Under the pieces are notes generated by a model. It was given only the letters and a program-made list of their open reading frames with translations. It was not told the origin of the DNA and did no database searches. Position numbers and translations under genes: made by a program. 13,575 bases of DNA from Pseudomonadota bacterium (lineage in GTDB: Bacteria; Desulfobacterota; Desulfovibrionia; Desulfovibrionales; Desulfovibrionaceae). Below, in pieces: positions 7,051 to 13,337 of the stretch (position 1 is its first letter; every line of letters starts with the position of its first letter). The stretch lies in NCBI GenBank assembly GCA_023435825.1, contig JAEZMB010000304.1, positions 1 to 13,575 on the forward strand, in the 5' to 3' direction.

Positions 7051-7764
7051 TCAGGCGGCGACAATGGTCTCGGCGATCCCGGCCAGCACCCGGGCCAGCT
7101 CCACCGGAGCCGTGACCTGGGGACAGTGGCCGGCGTCGATGGCCTGCATGGCGAACCCGGCCGCTTCGGCCCGGGCCGCGTTGGCGGCCAGCATGGGGTT
7201 GGGGTTGGCGGCGCAACGCACATAGTGGCGCTTGGCCGGCCAGGCTGGCGGCGCGCCTGGCGTGGGGTCGGTGAACCCGGCCAGGGGGAACGGGAACAGC
7301 CGCGACAGGAACCAGGATTCCCGGGCGTCGCCGGCCACGCCAAACAGGGGCGCTTCCCAGGGCAGCACCTTCCAGCCGTCGCGCACCCGGGCGTCCAGCA
7401 TGGCCCGAAACGGCTCGCCGGCCATGCCGGCAAAGCTGTCTCCGGGCTTGGGCAGCAGCGCATCGACGTAGATAAGCCCGGCCAGACGCGGCGCGATCCC
7501 CGCCAAGGCCCCGGCGCAGATGAGCCCGGAGTAGCTGTGGCCGACCAGAATGGCGTCCTCAAGATCTTCAAGCTCGAAAAACTGTTCAACGTCGCGGATA
7601 TAGGCCGCAAGACCCAGGCCCGGCCCCTGGCTGTGGGCCAGATGGCCGCAGCCCGACAACGTCGGGGCCAGGGCCTCGTGTCCCAGGGCGGCCAGGGCCT
7701 TGGCGACCTCCCGCCAGACCCAGCCGCCCTGGAATGCTCCGTGGATGCAGACAAATGTCGCCAT
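7051..7764 (-). CDS. alpha/beta-fold hydrolase (esterase/hydroxynitrile-lyase-like)
   Basis: A 237-residue cytoplasmic alpha/beta hydrolase. HGAFQGGW (8-15) is the oxyanion-hole segment, GHSYSG (75-80) is the nucleophile elbow with S77, and AGHCPQ contains the catalytic His 213. The length and the N-terminal MATFVCIHGAF fit the small esterase/salicylate-esterase/hydroxynitrile-lyase group. The acid usually found after the sixth strand appears to be Asn187 (YVRCAANPNP), so the triad may be incomplete or use another residue. The start has a near-perfect AAGGAGG ribosome site 5 nt upstream. It is divergent from tunR and upstream of modC on the same strand, with repeat copy A between. The substrate is unknown and a role in oxyanion metabolism is not implied by the sequence. 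Confidence 0.85.
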   Translation of the reverse strand: MATFVCIHGAFQGGWVWREVAKALAALGHEALAPTLSGCGHLAHSQGPGLGLAAYIRDVEQFFELEDLEDAILVGHSYSGLICAGALAGIAPRLAGLIYVDALLPKPGDSFAGMAGEPFRAMLDARVRDGWKVLPWEAPLFGVAGDARESWFLSRLFPFPLAGFTDPTPGAPPAWPAKRHYVRCAANPNPMLAANAARAEAAGFAMQAIDAGHCPQVTAPVELARVLAGIAETIVAA

Positions 7765-7864
7765 GACGCCTCCTTGGGGACTTCTCGGCCCTTGCCCAGC
7801 TGGCCGCGGACCAATTCACCCCTGCGGCATACCGTATTTTTCGACAAAGTGAAGCGTCATGGCT

Positions 7865-7870
7865 TTTATA
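7865..7870 (-). promoter_or_regulatory. candidate -10 box for the hydrolase gene
   Basis: TATAAA on the minus strand lies about 95 bp upstream of the hydrolase start. The large inverted repeat at 7872-7906 falls directly upstream, covering the expected -35 and spacer region, so a protein bound there would control this promoter. The -35 position (TCTTTG) is poor. Confidence 0.35.
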
Positions 7871-7871
7871 A

Positions 7872-7906
7872 TTTGCGTGTCACAGAGCAAAGAAGTGACA
7901 CGCAAA
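7872..7906. promoter_or_regulatory. perfect 12-bp inverted repeat in the hydrolase-tunR intergenic region
   Basis: TTTGCGTGTCAC (7872-7883) and GTGACACGCAAA (7895-7906) are exact reverse complements with an 11-bp spacer. Further TGACA half-sites lie at 7919, 7949 and 7972. The pairs 7896/7919 and 7949/7972 are each exactly 23 bp apart. Position between two divergent genes, one of them a regulator, indicates an operator, most simply for TunR autoregulation. It does not resemble the core palindrome of the dispersed element. Confidence 0.6.
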
Positions 7907-7962
7907 GCAATAAACAAGTGACAGTAGACGCAGTACCCAAGCAACTACTGACACGTCCAAGG

Positions 7963-7968
7963 TATTAT
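7963..7968 (+). promoter_or_regulatory. candidate -10 box for tunR
   Basis: TATTAT is a good -10 hexamer, placing transcription start near 7975 and leaving a leader of about 50 nt before the ATG at 8028. It is flanked by the TGACA half-sites at 7949 and 7972. No clear -35 is seen 17 bp upstream, which would fit an activated or weak promoter. Confidence 0.35.
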
Positions 7969-8027
7969 TCGTGACAGAAAGCTCATATGCTTTACAATGC
8001 ATAGCTGCTTCGCTACACAATGCAACC

Positions 8028-9212
8028 ATGACCACCGCTGAAGAAACCATATTCGACCTTGTCAATCGTCTGGACGTCCCTACGTTGCGACGCCTGTGCG
8101 ATCACGCTGGCGCGACCCTGGCCCGCAAGGATCTCGACGCCCCGCCCCGGCATACGCCACGCGGGACCGCCGCCTGCCAGGCCGCCCTGTTCAGCGTGCC
8201 GTCCGGCATCCGCTACCTCGACGCCGACGAACTCGACCGGCTGACCAAGGCCTTCATCGTCTGGCGCGAAGCCGCCCGTACGCCCTCCATCCGCCGGGCC
8301 AGGGAGCGCATGCGCCTGGTCTATGCCATGCTGCGCTTAAGCGGGGCCAAGCTCGGCGAGGTGCTGGCGGTCAACGAACGCACGGACATCGACCGCAACA
8401 AATGCACGGTGCGCTTTCCCGCCAACCACGAAGGCGAGGCCGCCCGCAAGGTCGTCATGCCGCGCGACTTCCTGGACGATGTGGAGCGTTTCGCTTCGGC
8501 CCCCATCAACCGGGCCCTGCGCGGGGAACTGTTCCGCCTCGACCCCGGCTTCGTGCGCCGCAAGCTCTACGAGCAGGCCAAGCGGGCCGGACTGCCGCCG
8601 GGACGGGTGAGCCCCACGGCGTTGCGCCATTCCCGGGCCGTGGAATTGCTGCGAAGCGGCGTCCCCCTGCCCGTGGTGCAGATGATGCTCGGCCATTCCA
8701 GCGTGGTGCTGACTTCCATCTACTGTTCGTTTTCCGACGCCGACTGCCAACGCATCGTCAGCCGATGCGTCGCCAAGGAGACCCGCATGAAGACAAGCGC
8801 CCGCAACACGTTTTTCGGAGCCGTTTCGAGCGTGCGCAAAAGCCCGCTGTTCACGGAGATCTCCATGACCACCACCACCAATCAGGAAATCGTGGCGGTC
8901 ATCACCAACGAGAGTTTTGACCGCCTGGGCCTGTCCGAGGCCGAGCCGGTCACCGCCCTAGTCAAGGCCCCATGGGTGCTTCTGGCCAAGGATGAAAACA
9001 GGGCCAAGACCAGCGCCCGCAACTGCTTTTCCGGCAAGGTCACGGGCATTCGGGGCGACGGCGTGGCCGTGGAGATCATGGGCGAACTCCTCGACGGCAC
9101 GCCCATGTGCGCGCTGATTACCGCCGAGTCCGTGGAAAGCCTGGATCTCAAGGAAGGCGACACGGTGTGGTTTTCCTTCAAGGCCTTCAGCGTCATCATC
9201 AACATCCCGTAG
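8028..9212 (+). CDS. tunR: TunR-type tungstate/molybdate-responsive regulator (Xer-like recombinase fold + two TOBE domains)
   Basis: A 394-residue DNA-binding regulator. The N-terminal half has the fold of XerC/XerD tyrosine recombinases; the C-terminal part has two tandem TOBE/Mop domains that bind molybdate or tungstate (each opens KTSARN, at 255-260 and 327-332). TunR proteins of sulfate reducers activate modABC or repress other transporters and respond to tungstate. Catalytic residues are partly lost: the first Arg is Lys108 (SGAKLGEVLAV), the His of HxxR is Thr197 (TALRH, with R200 kept), while H223 (LGH) and Y232 (IYCSF) remain. Recombination is therefore unlikely. A GTG at 7971 would add 19 residues, but those use AT-rich rare codons and overlap the probable promoter, so I prefer 8028 despite its weak ribosome site. 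It is divergent from the hydrolase and close to the mod importer. Confidence 0.88.
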   Translation: MTTAEETIFDLVNRLDVPTLRRLCDHAGATLARKDLDAPPRHTPRGTAACQAALFSVPSGIRYLDADELDRLTKAFIVWREAARTPSIRRARERMRLVYAMLRLSGAKLGEVLAVNERTDIDRNKCTVRFPANHEGEAARKVVMPRDFLDDVERFASAPINRALRGELFRLDPGFVRRKLYEQAKRAGLPPGRVSPTALRHSRAVELLRSGVPLPVVQMMLGHSSVVLTSIYCSFSDADCQRIVSRCVAKETRMKTSARNTFFGAVSSVRKSPLFTEISMTTTTNQEIVAVITNESFDRLGLSEAEPVTALVKAPWVLLAKDENRAKTSARNCFSGKVTGIRGDGVAVEIMGELLDGTPMCALITAESVESLDLKEGDTVWFSFKAFSVIINIP

Positions 9213-9219
9213 CCGCATG

Positions 9220-9250
9220 AAAAAGCCCGCCGGACCGAGGTCCGGCGGGC
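9220..9250 (-). terminator. terminator of trpB, probably shared with tunR
   Basis: A perfect 12-bp stem, GCCCGCCGGACC (9225-9236) with GGTCCGGCGGGC (9239-9250), has a 2-nt loop. On the minus strand it is followed by TTTTT (9224-9220), a textbook terminator for trpB. On the plus strand only a weak T-run (CGTTTG) follows, but it lies 12 bp after the tunR stop and may act on both convergent genes. Confidence 0.8.
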
Positions 9251-9301
9251 AATCGTTTGACAATCCCCGCCGTCGCCTGGGCGGCGACGGCGGCAACAGC
9301 T

Positions 9302-10645
9302 TTATCCGACGTCCGGGCAGGCCTTGAGGGCCTCGGCGATGTGCTCTTCCGGATAGGCGAAGTCGGAAAGCTTGCCCTGGAAAAAGGCGTCGTAGGACGC
9401 CAGATCGAGGAGGCCATGGCCGGAATAGAGAAACACCACCGACTCGCCGGGCTTGGCTTTCTTGGCGGTTTCGATGGCTCCCTTGATGGCATGGGAGGTT
9501 TCCGGCGCGGGCAGGAAGCCCTCGGTGCGCAGGAAGAGTTTCGCCGCCTCGAAGCACTCGGTCTGGTAGTAGGCCTGGGCGTCCACAAGGCCCTCGGCGG
9601 CCAGATTGCACACGATGGGCGCGTCGCCGTGGTAGCGCAGGCCGCCGGCATGGATGGGGGCCGGCATGAAGGCGTGGCCGAGGGTGTGCATCTTGAGCAG
9701 CGGCGTGAGCTTGGCCACGTCGCCGTAGTCGTAGCGGAACTGCCCCTTGGTCAGGGTCGGGCAGGCTTGCGGCTCCACGGCGATGAACCGGATGGCCTCG
9801 CCGGCGAGCTTTCGCGGCAAAAACGGCAGGACCAGTCCGGCGAAGTTGCTGCCGCCGCCCACGCAGCCGACCAGATAATCCGGCTTGTCGCCGACCATGG
9901 CCAGCTGCTTCTCGACTTCCAGGCCGATGATGGTCTGATGGTGCAGCACGTGGTTGAGCACGCTGCCCAGGGCATACTTGGTGTCGGCGTGGGTGGCGGC
10001 GTCTTCCACGGCCTCGGAGATGGCCAGGCCCAGCGAGCCGGTGCAGTCGGGATCGCTTTCGAGCATGGCCCGGCCGGTCTGGGTGCGGTTGGAGGGCGAG
10101 GCAAAGACTTCGCCGCCGTAGGCGTTGATGAGGATGCGCCGATACGGCTTCTGGTCGTAGCTCACCTTCACCATGTAGACCGTGCATTCCATGTCCAGCA
10201 TGGAGCAGGCAAAGGACAACGCCGTGCCCCACTGGCCGGCGCCGGTTTCGGTAGCCAGCCGGCGCACGCCCTCGGCCTTGTTGTAGAAGGCCTGGGGGAT
10301 GGCGGTGTTGGGCTTGTGGGAACCGGCCGGCGAGACGGATTCGTTTTTATAGTAGATCTTGCATTTGACCCCGAGGGCCTCTTCCAGGCGCTTGGCGCGC
10401 ACCAGGGGCGTGGGGCGGTAGAGGCGGTAGACGTCCAGGACCGGCTGGGGAATGGGCAGCCAACGCTGTGGCGACATTTCCTGCTCGATGACGGCCTTGG
10501 GAAAGATGACCTCCAGCTGTTCCGGGGTCACGGGTTCCTTGGTCTGGGGATCAAGGGGCGGGGCCAGGGGCGTGGGCAGATCAGGCAGGGCGTTGTACCA
10601 CTGCGTCGGCATCTCCGCTTCGGGCAGATTGATCTTCATCTCCAT
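9302..10645 (-). CDS. trpB: tryptophan synthase beta chain, TrpB2 type
   Basis: A 447-residue PLP enzyme that joins indole (or a related acceptor) to serine-derived aminoacrylate to give tryptophan. The long N-terminus with MPTQWYNALPDLP and the length mark the TrpB2 class rather than the usual TrpB of about 400 residues. K111 in AGSHKPNTA is the PLP-binding lysine, E133 in ETGAGQWG the catalytic acid, GGGSN (263-267) the phosphate loop. The start at 10645 has GGTGGAG upstream with about 7-nt spacing; ATG 10639 is a less likely alternative. No trpA or other trp gene adjoins, which is common for TrpB2. It is convergent with tunR and divergent from the porin. The leader contains a terminator-like hairpin (10703-10733). 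Confidence 0.93.
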   Translation of the reverse strand: MEMKINLPEAEMPTQWYNALPDLPTPLAPPLDPQTKEPVTPEQLEVIFPKAVIEQEMSPQRWLPIPQPVLDVYRLYRPTPLVRAKRLEEALGVKCKIYYKNESVSPAGSHKPNTAIPQAFYNKAEGVRRLATETGAGQWGTALSFACSMLDMECTVYMVKVSYDQKPYRRILINAYGGEVFASPSNRTQTGRAMLESDPDCTGSLGLAISEAVEDAATHADTKYALGSVLNHVLHHQTIIGLEVEKQLAMVGDKPDYLVGCVGGGSNFAGLVLPFLPRKLAGEAIRFIAVEPQACPTLTKGQFRYDYGDVAKLTPLLKMHTLGHAFMPAPIHAGGLRYHGDAPIVCNLAAEGLVDAQAYYQTECFEAAKLFLRTEGFLPAPETSHAIKGAIETAKKAKPGESVVFLYSGHGLLDLASYDAFFQGKLSDFAYPEEHIAEALKACPDVG

Positions 10646-10702
10646 GCAATTCTCCACCTTACGAGTATTTTCGCCCCCCGGTCCGCCAGGGCGGCTCTTT
10701 AT

Positions 10703-10733
10703 AAAAAAAGACAAAGCCGACATCTCGGCTTGT
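10703..10733 (-). terminator. terminator-like hairpin in the trpB leader (possible attenuator)
   Basis: On the minus strand ACAAGCCGA (10733-10725) pairs with TCGGCTTTGT (10720-10711), with one bulged T and a 4-nt loop, followed by C and TTTTTTT (10709-10703). It lies about 60 bp before the trpB start, and no gene on this strand ends upstream, because the porin is divergent. That makes it a candidate leader attenuator. No leader peptide with tandem Trp codons was found. Confidence 0.6.
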
Positions 10734-10736
10734 TTT

Positions 10737-10765
10737 ACCTAACCATGGATTCGTTGTCCTGTCAA
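10737..10765 (-). promoter_or_regulatory. candidate sigma-70 promoter for trpB
   Basis: A perfect -35 TTGACA (minus strand 10765-10760) and a 17-bp spacer lead to a weak -10 TTAGGT (10742-10737). The predicted transcript would begin almost at the leader hairpin, so either the start is a little further upstream or the hairpin forms at the very 5' end of the mRNA. Confidence 0.35.
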
Positions 10766-10844
10766 TTTCAGAACAGTAACGTTAACGCCCCCCGTCCACA
10801 GGCCCTTTTCGGAGAAAACCCCATCAAGCAACGGAGAAGTATCG

Positions 10845-12284
10845 ATGCGAAAGATTCTGCTCTGCCTGGTCTGCTGCCTACTCGCCATGGGCGCGGCCAG
10901 AGCCAACGCGGCCACGGAAGTCAAAATGGCCGGCGACGCCCGTATCTACGGCATGTTCTTCGAGAACCGCAACTGGACCTCCTGGAACGCCACCGGCACC
11001 AAGACCGAAGACACCTTTGAGATCTGGGAACGTTTCCGCCTGCGCGCCGACTTCGTGGCCAGCGAGGCCGTGAAATTTCGCCTGGCCACCATGGTCGGCG
11101 ACCAGACCTGGGGTACCGGCACCTTCACCGCCGCCAACCCGGAAGTCTCCATCACCGTCTGGGAAGCCTATCTCCAGTTCAAGGTGCCCGACACCGACAT
11201 CCAGGTGACGGCCGGCCTGCAGCCCATCTCCCTGCCCCATGCCTCGATCTTCTATGATTCGCCGATCCTGGCCTCCAAGAACAACAACAAGACCTTCGCC
11301 GCCCTGACCATCAAGGCGCCGCTGATCAAGGACACGCTGACCGCCAACCTCGGCTTCTCCCGCTTGATCGACGCCAACCGCACCTACGACACCACCACCA
11401 CCCAGGTCGCCGACGAACTCGACGCCTACTTCCTGACCCTGCCCATCACCCTGGACGGCTTCAAGGCCACGCCCTGGGCCCTGGCCAGCGTGGTCGGCAA
11501 GTCCAGCCTCACCGTCGATTCCATCAAATACGGTATGGTTTCGGGCGGCTACTTCCTGTCCCCCTCGGGCTACAACCAGGCCCAGTCCGGCTACTGGTGG
11601 GGCGGCTCCATGTTCGAGGTCAACGCCCTTGATCCCGTCGTCTTCTACGGCGACGTGATCTACGGCGAAGGCGGCATGAACGACCGCCAGCGCAACCAGC
11701 GCCGCGGCTGGTTCATCGACGGCGGCGTCAAGTACACCGGCCTGGCCTTCATGACCCCCATGGTCGGCGGCTGGTGGAGTTCGGGCGAGGATTCGAGCAT
11801 CCGCAACGGCTCCGAGCGCATCCCCACCATCGCCAACTACTGGGGCATGGGCGGATCGTTCCTGTACCAGAGCGGCCAGGAATTCACCAACGACACCATG
11901 CTGGCCAACCCCATCGGCTCCTGGGGTCTGTCCGCCTCCCTGGACAACGTGTCCTTCATCGAAAAGCTCAGCCACGTCGTGACCTTCGCCGCCGCCTGGG
12001 GCACCAACTCCGCCGCCGGCCTGCGCAAGGCCGTCACCTCCTCCGGCGGCAACGGCAAGTACCTGACCATGGGCAAGGATCTGGCCATCGGCGAGTACCT
12101 GCTCGGCGTCAATATTGATTCCAAGTACTGGATCTACGACAAGAGCCTGGCCCTGGTCATGGAAACCGGCTGGGCCCACTACGGCAACCCCAAGGGCAGC
12201 GTCTGGAACACCACCTCCCGCGACTTCACCGGCAATGTGCAAGACGCCTGGAAGGTGGCCCTGGGCCTCAAGTACTGGTACTAG
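10845..12284 (+). CDS. outer-membrane homotrimeric porin
   Basis: A 479-residue outer-membrane beta-barrel protein of the Desulfovibrio homotrimeric porin family, allowing diffusion of small solutes into the periplasm. Residues 1-22 (MRKILLCLVCCLLAMGAARA, then NA) are a signal peptide. The mature chain has repeated amphipathic, aromatic-rich strands (VKFRLATMVGDQTWG, AYLQFKVPDTDIQVTAGLQP) and ends GLKYWY with a terminal aromatic residue, the usual BAM recognition feature. GGAG about 11 nt upstream supports the start. The codon use is strongly biased to C-ending codons, fitting an abundant protein. Its TAG stop lies inside the CTAG edge of repeat copy B, which forms the start of its 3' untranslated region. 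The solute is unknown; proximity to mod genes suggests but does not prove oxyanion passage. Confidence 0.9.
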   Translation: MRKILLCLVCCLLAMGAARANAATEVKMAGDARIYGMFFENRNWTSWNATGTKTEDTFEIWERFRLRADFVASEAVKFRLATMVGDQTWGTGTFTAANPEVSITVWEAYLQFKVPDTDIQVTAGLQPISLPHASIFYDSPILASKNNNKTFAALTIKAPLIKDTLTANLGFSRLIDANRTYDTTTTQVADELDAYFLTLPITLDGFKATPWALASVVGKSSLTVDSIKYGMVSGGYFLSPSGYNQAQSGYWWGGSMFEVNALDPVVFYGDVIYGEGGMNDRQRNQRRGWFIDGGVKYTGLAFMTPMVGGWWSSGEDSSIRNGSERIPTIANYWGMGGSFLYQSGQEFTNDTMLANPIGSWGLSASLDNVSFIEKLSHVVTFAAAWGTNSAAGLRKAVTSSGGNGKYLTMGKDLAIGEYLLGVNIDSKYWIYDKSLALVMETGWAHYGNPKGSVWNTTSRDFTGNVQDAWKVALGLKYWY

Positions 12285-12389
12285 CGTCGCGCACCTTAAA
12301 AGATACGAGAGTATCATTTAAGAACAACTTATGGGTTTGGTCTTTTACCTGCGAAATGCCCTCCATGCTTTTCGCGGGCGCGACACCAG
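12281..12389 (+). repeat. dispersed 109-bp element, copy B
   Basis: Exactly the same length as copy A and aligned to its reverse complement without gaps at 79 of 109 positions. The outer inverted repeat CTAGCGTCGCGC / GCGCGACACCAG pairs at 10 of 12 positions. It holds a 28-bp near-perfect palindrome (12295-12322) and a second hairpin, GCGAAA with TTTCGC, at 12351-12375, so the whole could fold as an outer stem with two arms. It overlaps the porin stop codon and lies before the porin terminator, so it is probably transcribed as part of the porin 3' UTR. Confidence 0.87.
12295..12322 (+). promoter_or_regulatory. 28-bp core palindrome of copy B, candidate TunR operator
   Basis: Arms CTTAAAAGATAC and GTATCATTTAAG pair at 11 of 12 positions around GAGA. 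Compared with copy A, the A-T pair at element positions 22/35 is replaced by G-C (12302 with 12315), keeping the pairing. It lies about 180 bp upstream of the second modA, but a terminator stands between. Binding by TunR is inference. Confidence 0.4.
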
Positions 12390-12415
12390 ACCGCTTCCTG
12401 CCCACTTGAACTGAC

Positions 12416-12454
12416 GGGCCGGCCGGGAAACGCTTCCGGCCGGCCCTTTTGTTT
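12416..12454 (+). terminator. porin terminator
   Basis: A perfect 11-bp stem, GGGCCGGCCGG (12416-12426) with CCGGCCGGCCC (12436-12446), has a 9-nt loop and is followed by TTTTGTTT. It ends the porin transcript after repeat copy B and insulates the modA gene that follows. Confidence 0.85.
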
Positions 12455-12465
12455 CGGGCCGCCAT

Positions 12466-12475
12466 GGGCTATGCT
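12466..12475 (+). promoter_or_regulatory. candidate extended -10 promoter for the second modA
   Basis: GGGCTATGCT contains a -10-like TATGCT (12470-12475), about 30 bp before the start codon and just after the porin terminator. A similar GGCTACATT stands before the following lipoprotein gene (13293-13301), also about 40 bp ahead of its start. No convincing -35 is seen for either, so these may be extended -10 promoters. Confidence 0.3.
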
Positions 12476-12504
12476 GTCGCAAACAGCACTCCCGGGGTTC
12501 CCGC

Positions 12505-13260
12505 ATGAAACGCCTGTTCGCCGCCCTCCTCCTCATCCTGGCCGCCAGTCTCCCGGCCTCGGCCGGCTCCATCACCGTTTTCGCCGCCGCCAGCCTCACC
12601 AACGCCTTGGCCGACATCAAAACCGGCTTCGAGGCCGCCCATCCCGGCGACACCATCGCCCTGGAATTCGCCGCCTCGGGCGCGCTGCTGGAACGCATGG
12701 GCACGGGCGCGGCCTGCGACGTGTTCGTCAGCGCCGACCCCGACACCATGACCCTGGCCCTGGACCGCCGCCGGGTCGATGGCGCGACACGACGAGTGGT
12801 GGCCCTCAATGAGCTGGTGCTGGCCGTGCCGGCCGGCAATCCGGCCAAGGTGGACAATCTCGACAGCCTCTCGCGCGGCGGCGTGCGCCGCGTCGGCGTG
12901 GGCAACCCCGAATCCGTGCCGGCCGGGCGCTACGCCAAGCGGGCCTTGCAGCAAAAAGCCCTGTGGTTCGCCCTGACCTCCAAGCTGGTCTATTACCCTT
13001 CCGTGCGCCACGTCCTGGCCGCCCTGGCCAAGAGCGAAATCGACGCCGGCTTCGTCTACGCCACCGACGCCGCTTCGGCCGGCAAGGCCGTGGCCGTGGC
13101 CACGACCATCCCCCTGCCCTCCCCGGTCACCTACGTGGCCGCCGTGGCCGCCGAGGCGGCCGATCCCAGGCTGGCCGCCGCCTTCATCGGCTACCTCGGC
13201 TCGCCCCAAGGGCTGGCGACGCTTGAACGCCACGGATTCGCGCCGCCGCCCCAACAATAA
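12505..13260 (+). CDS. modA: molybdate-binding protein, classical ModA
   Basis: A 251-residue periplasmic receptor of a molybdate importer. The signal peptide ends at about residue 20 (ASLPASA, then GS). All classical ModA boxes are present: VFAAASLTNAL (the Ser-containing anion site), FAASGALLERM, CDVFVSAD, NELVLAVPAGNP, GNPESVPAGRYAKRAL and GFVYATDA. The ribosome site is weak (only CCCGGGG before the ATG). It stands after the porin and its terminator; no permease or ATPase follows in the window. Either it feeds the importer at 4450-6865 as a second receptor, or its partners lie elsewhere. It is clearly different from the binding protein at 5234, so the locus has two receptor types. Confidence 0.92.
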   Translation: MKRLFAALLLILAASLPASAGSITVFAAASLTNALADIKTGFEAAHPGDTIALEFAASGALLERMGTGAACDVFVSADPDTMTLALDRRRVDGATRRVVALNELVLAVPAGNPAKVDNLDSLSRGGVRRVGVGNPESVPAGRYAKRALQQKALWFALTSKLVYYPSVRHVLAALAKSEIDAGFVYATDAASAGKAVAVATTIPLPSPVTYVAAVAAEAADPRLAAAFIGYLGSPQGLATLERHGFAPPPQQ

Positions 13261-13337
13261 ACGCCGCGTCCCTTTCCTTTCCCCGGCGCATTGGCTACAT
13301 TGCCGTAGCGTATCGACCGTCTTGTCCGGAGTGCCCC

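Noticed and set aside
7971..8027. GTG start for tunR at 7971
   Set aside because: The 19 extra codons are AT-rich and rare for this genome, overlap the TGACA half-site and would precede or straddle the likely transcription start.
8028..9212. Phage or integrative-element integrase
   Set aside because: Two catalytic positions are substituted and two TOBE domains are fused at the C-terminus; context with mod genes fits the TunR regulator. No tRNA, att site or phage genes are seen.
9257..11020. Long + strand open frame (587 codons) across trpB and the porin start
   Set aside because: It lies antisense to a clear TrpB2, has low-complexity G/H/D/V composition and crosses the divergent promoter region.
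10878..12317. Antisense open frame of 479 codons under the porin
   Set aside because: No recognisable domain and no ribosome site; the opposite strand encodes a convincing signal-peptide-bearing porin.
12281..12389. Molybdenum-cofactor riboswitch
   Set aside because: Two copies lie in 3' regions, and the conserved parts are inverted repeats without the features I associate with that riboswitch. A structure-model search would settle it.
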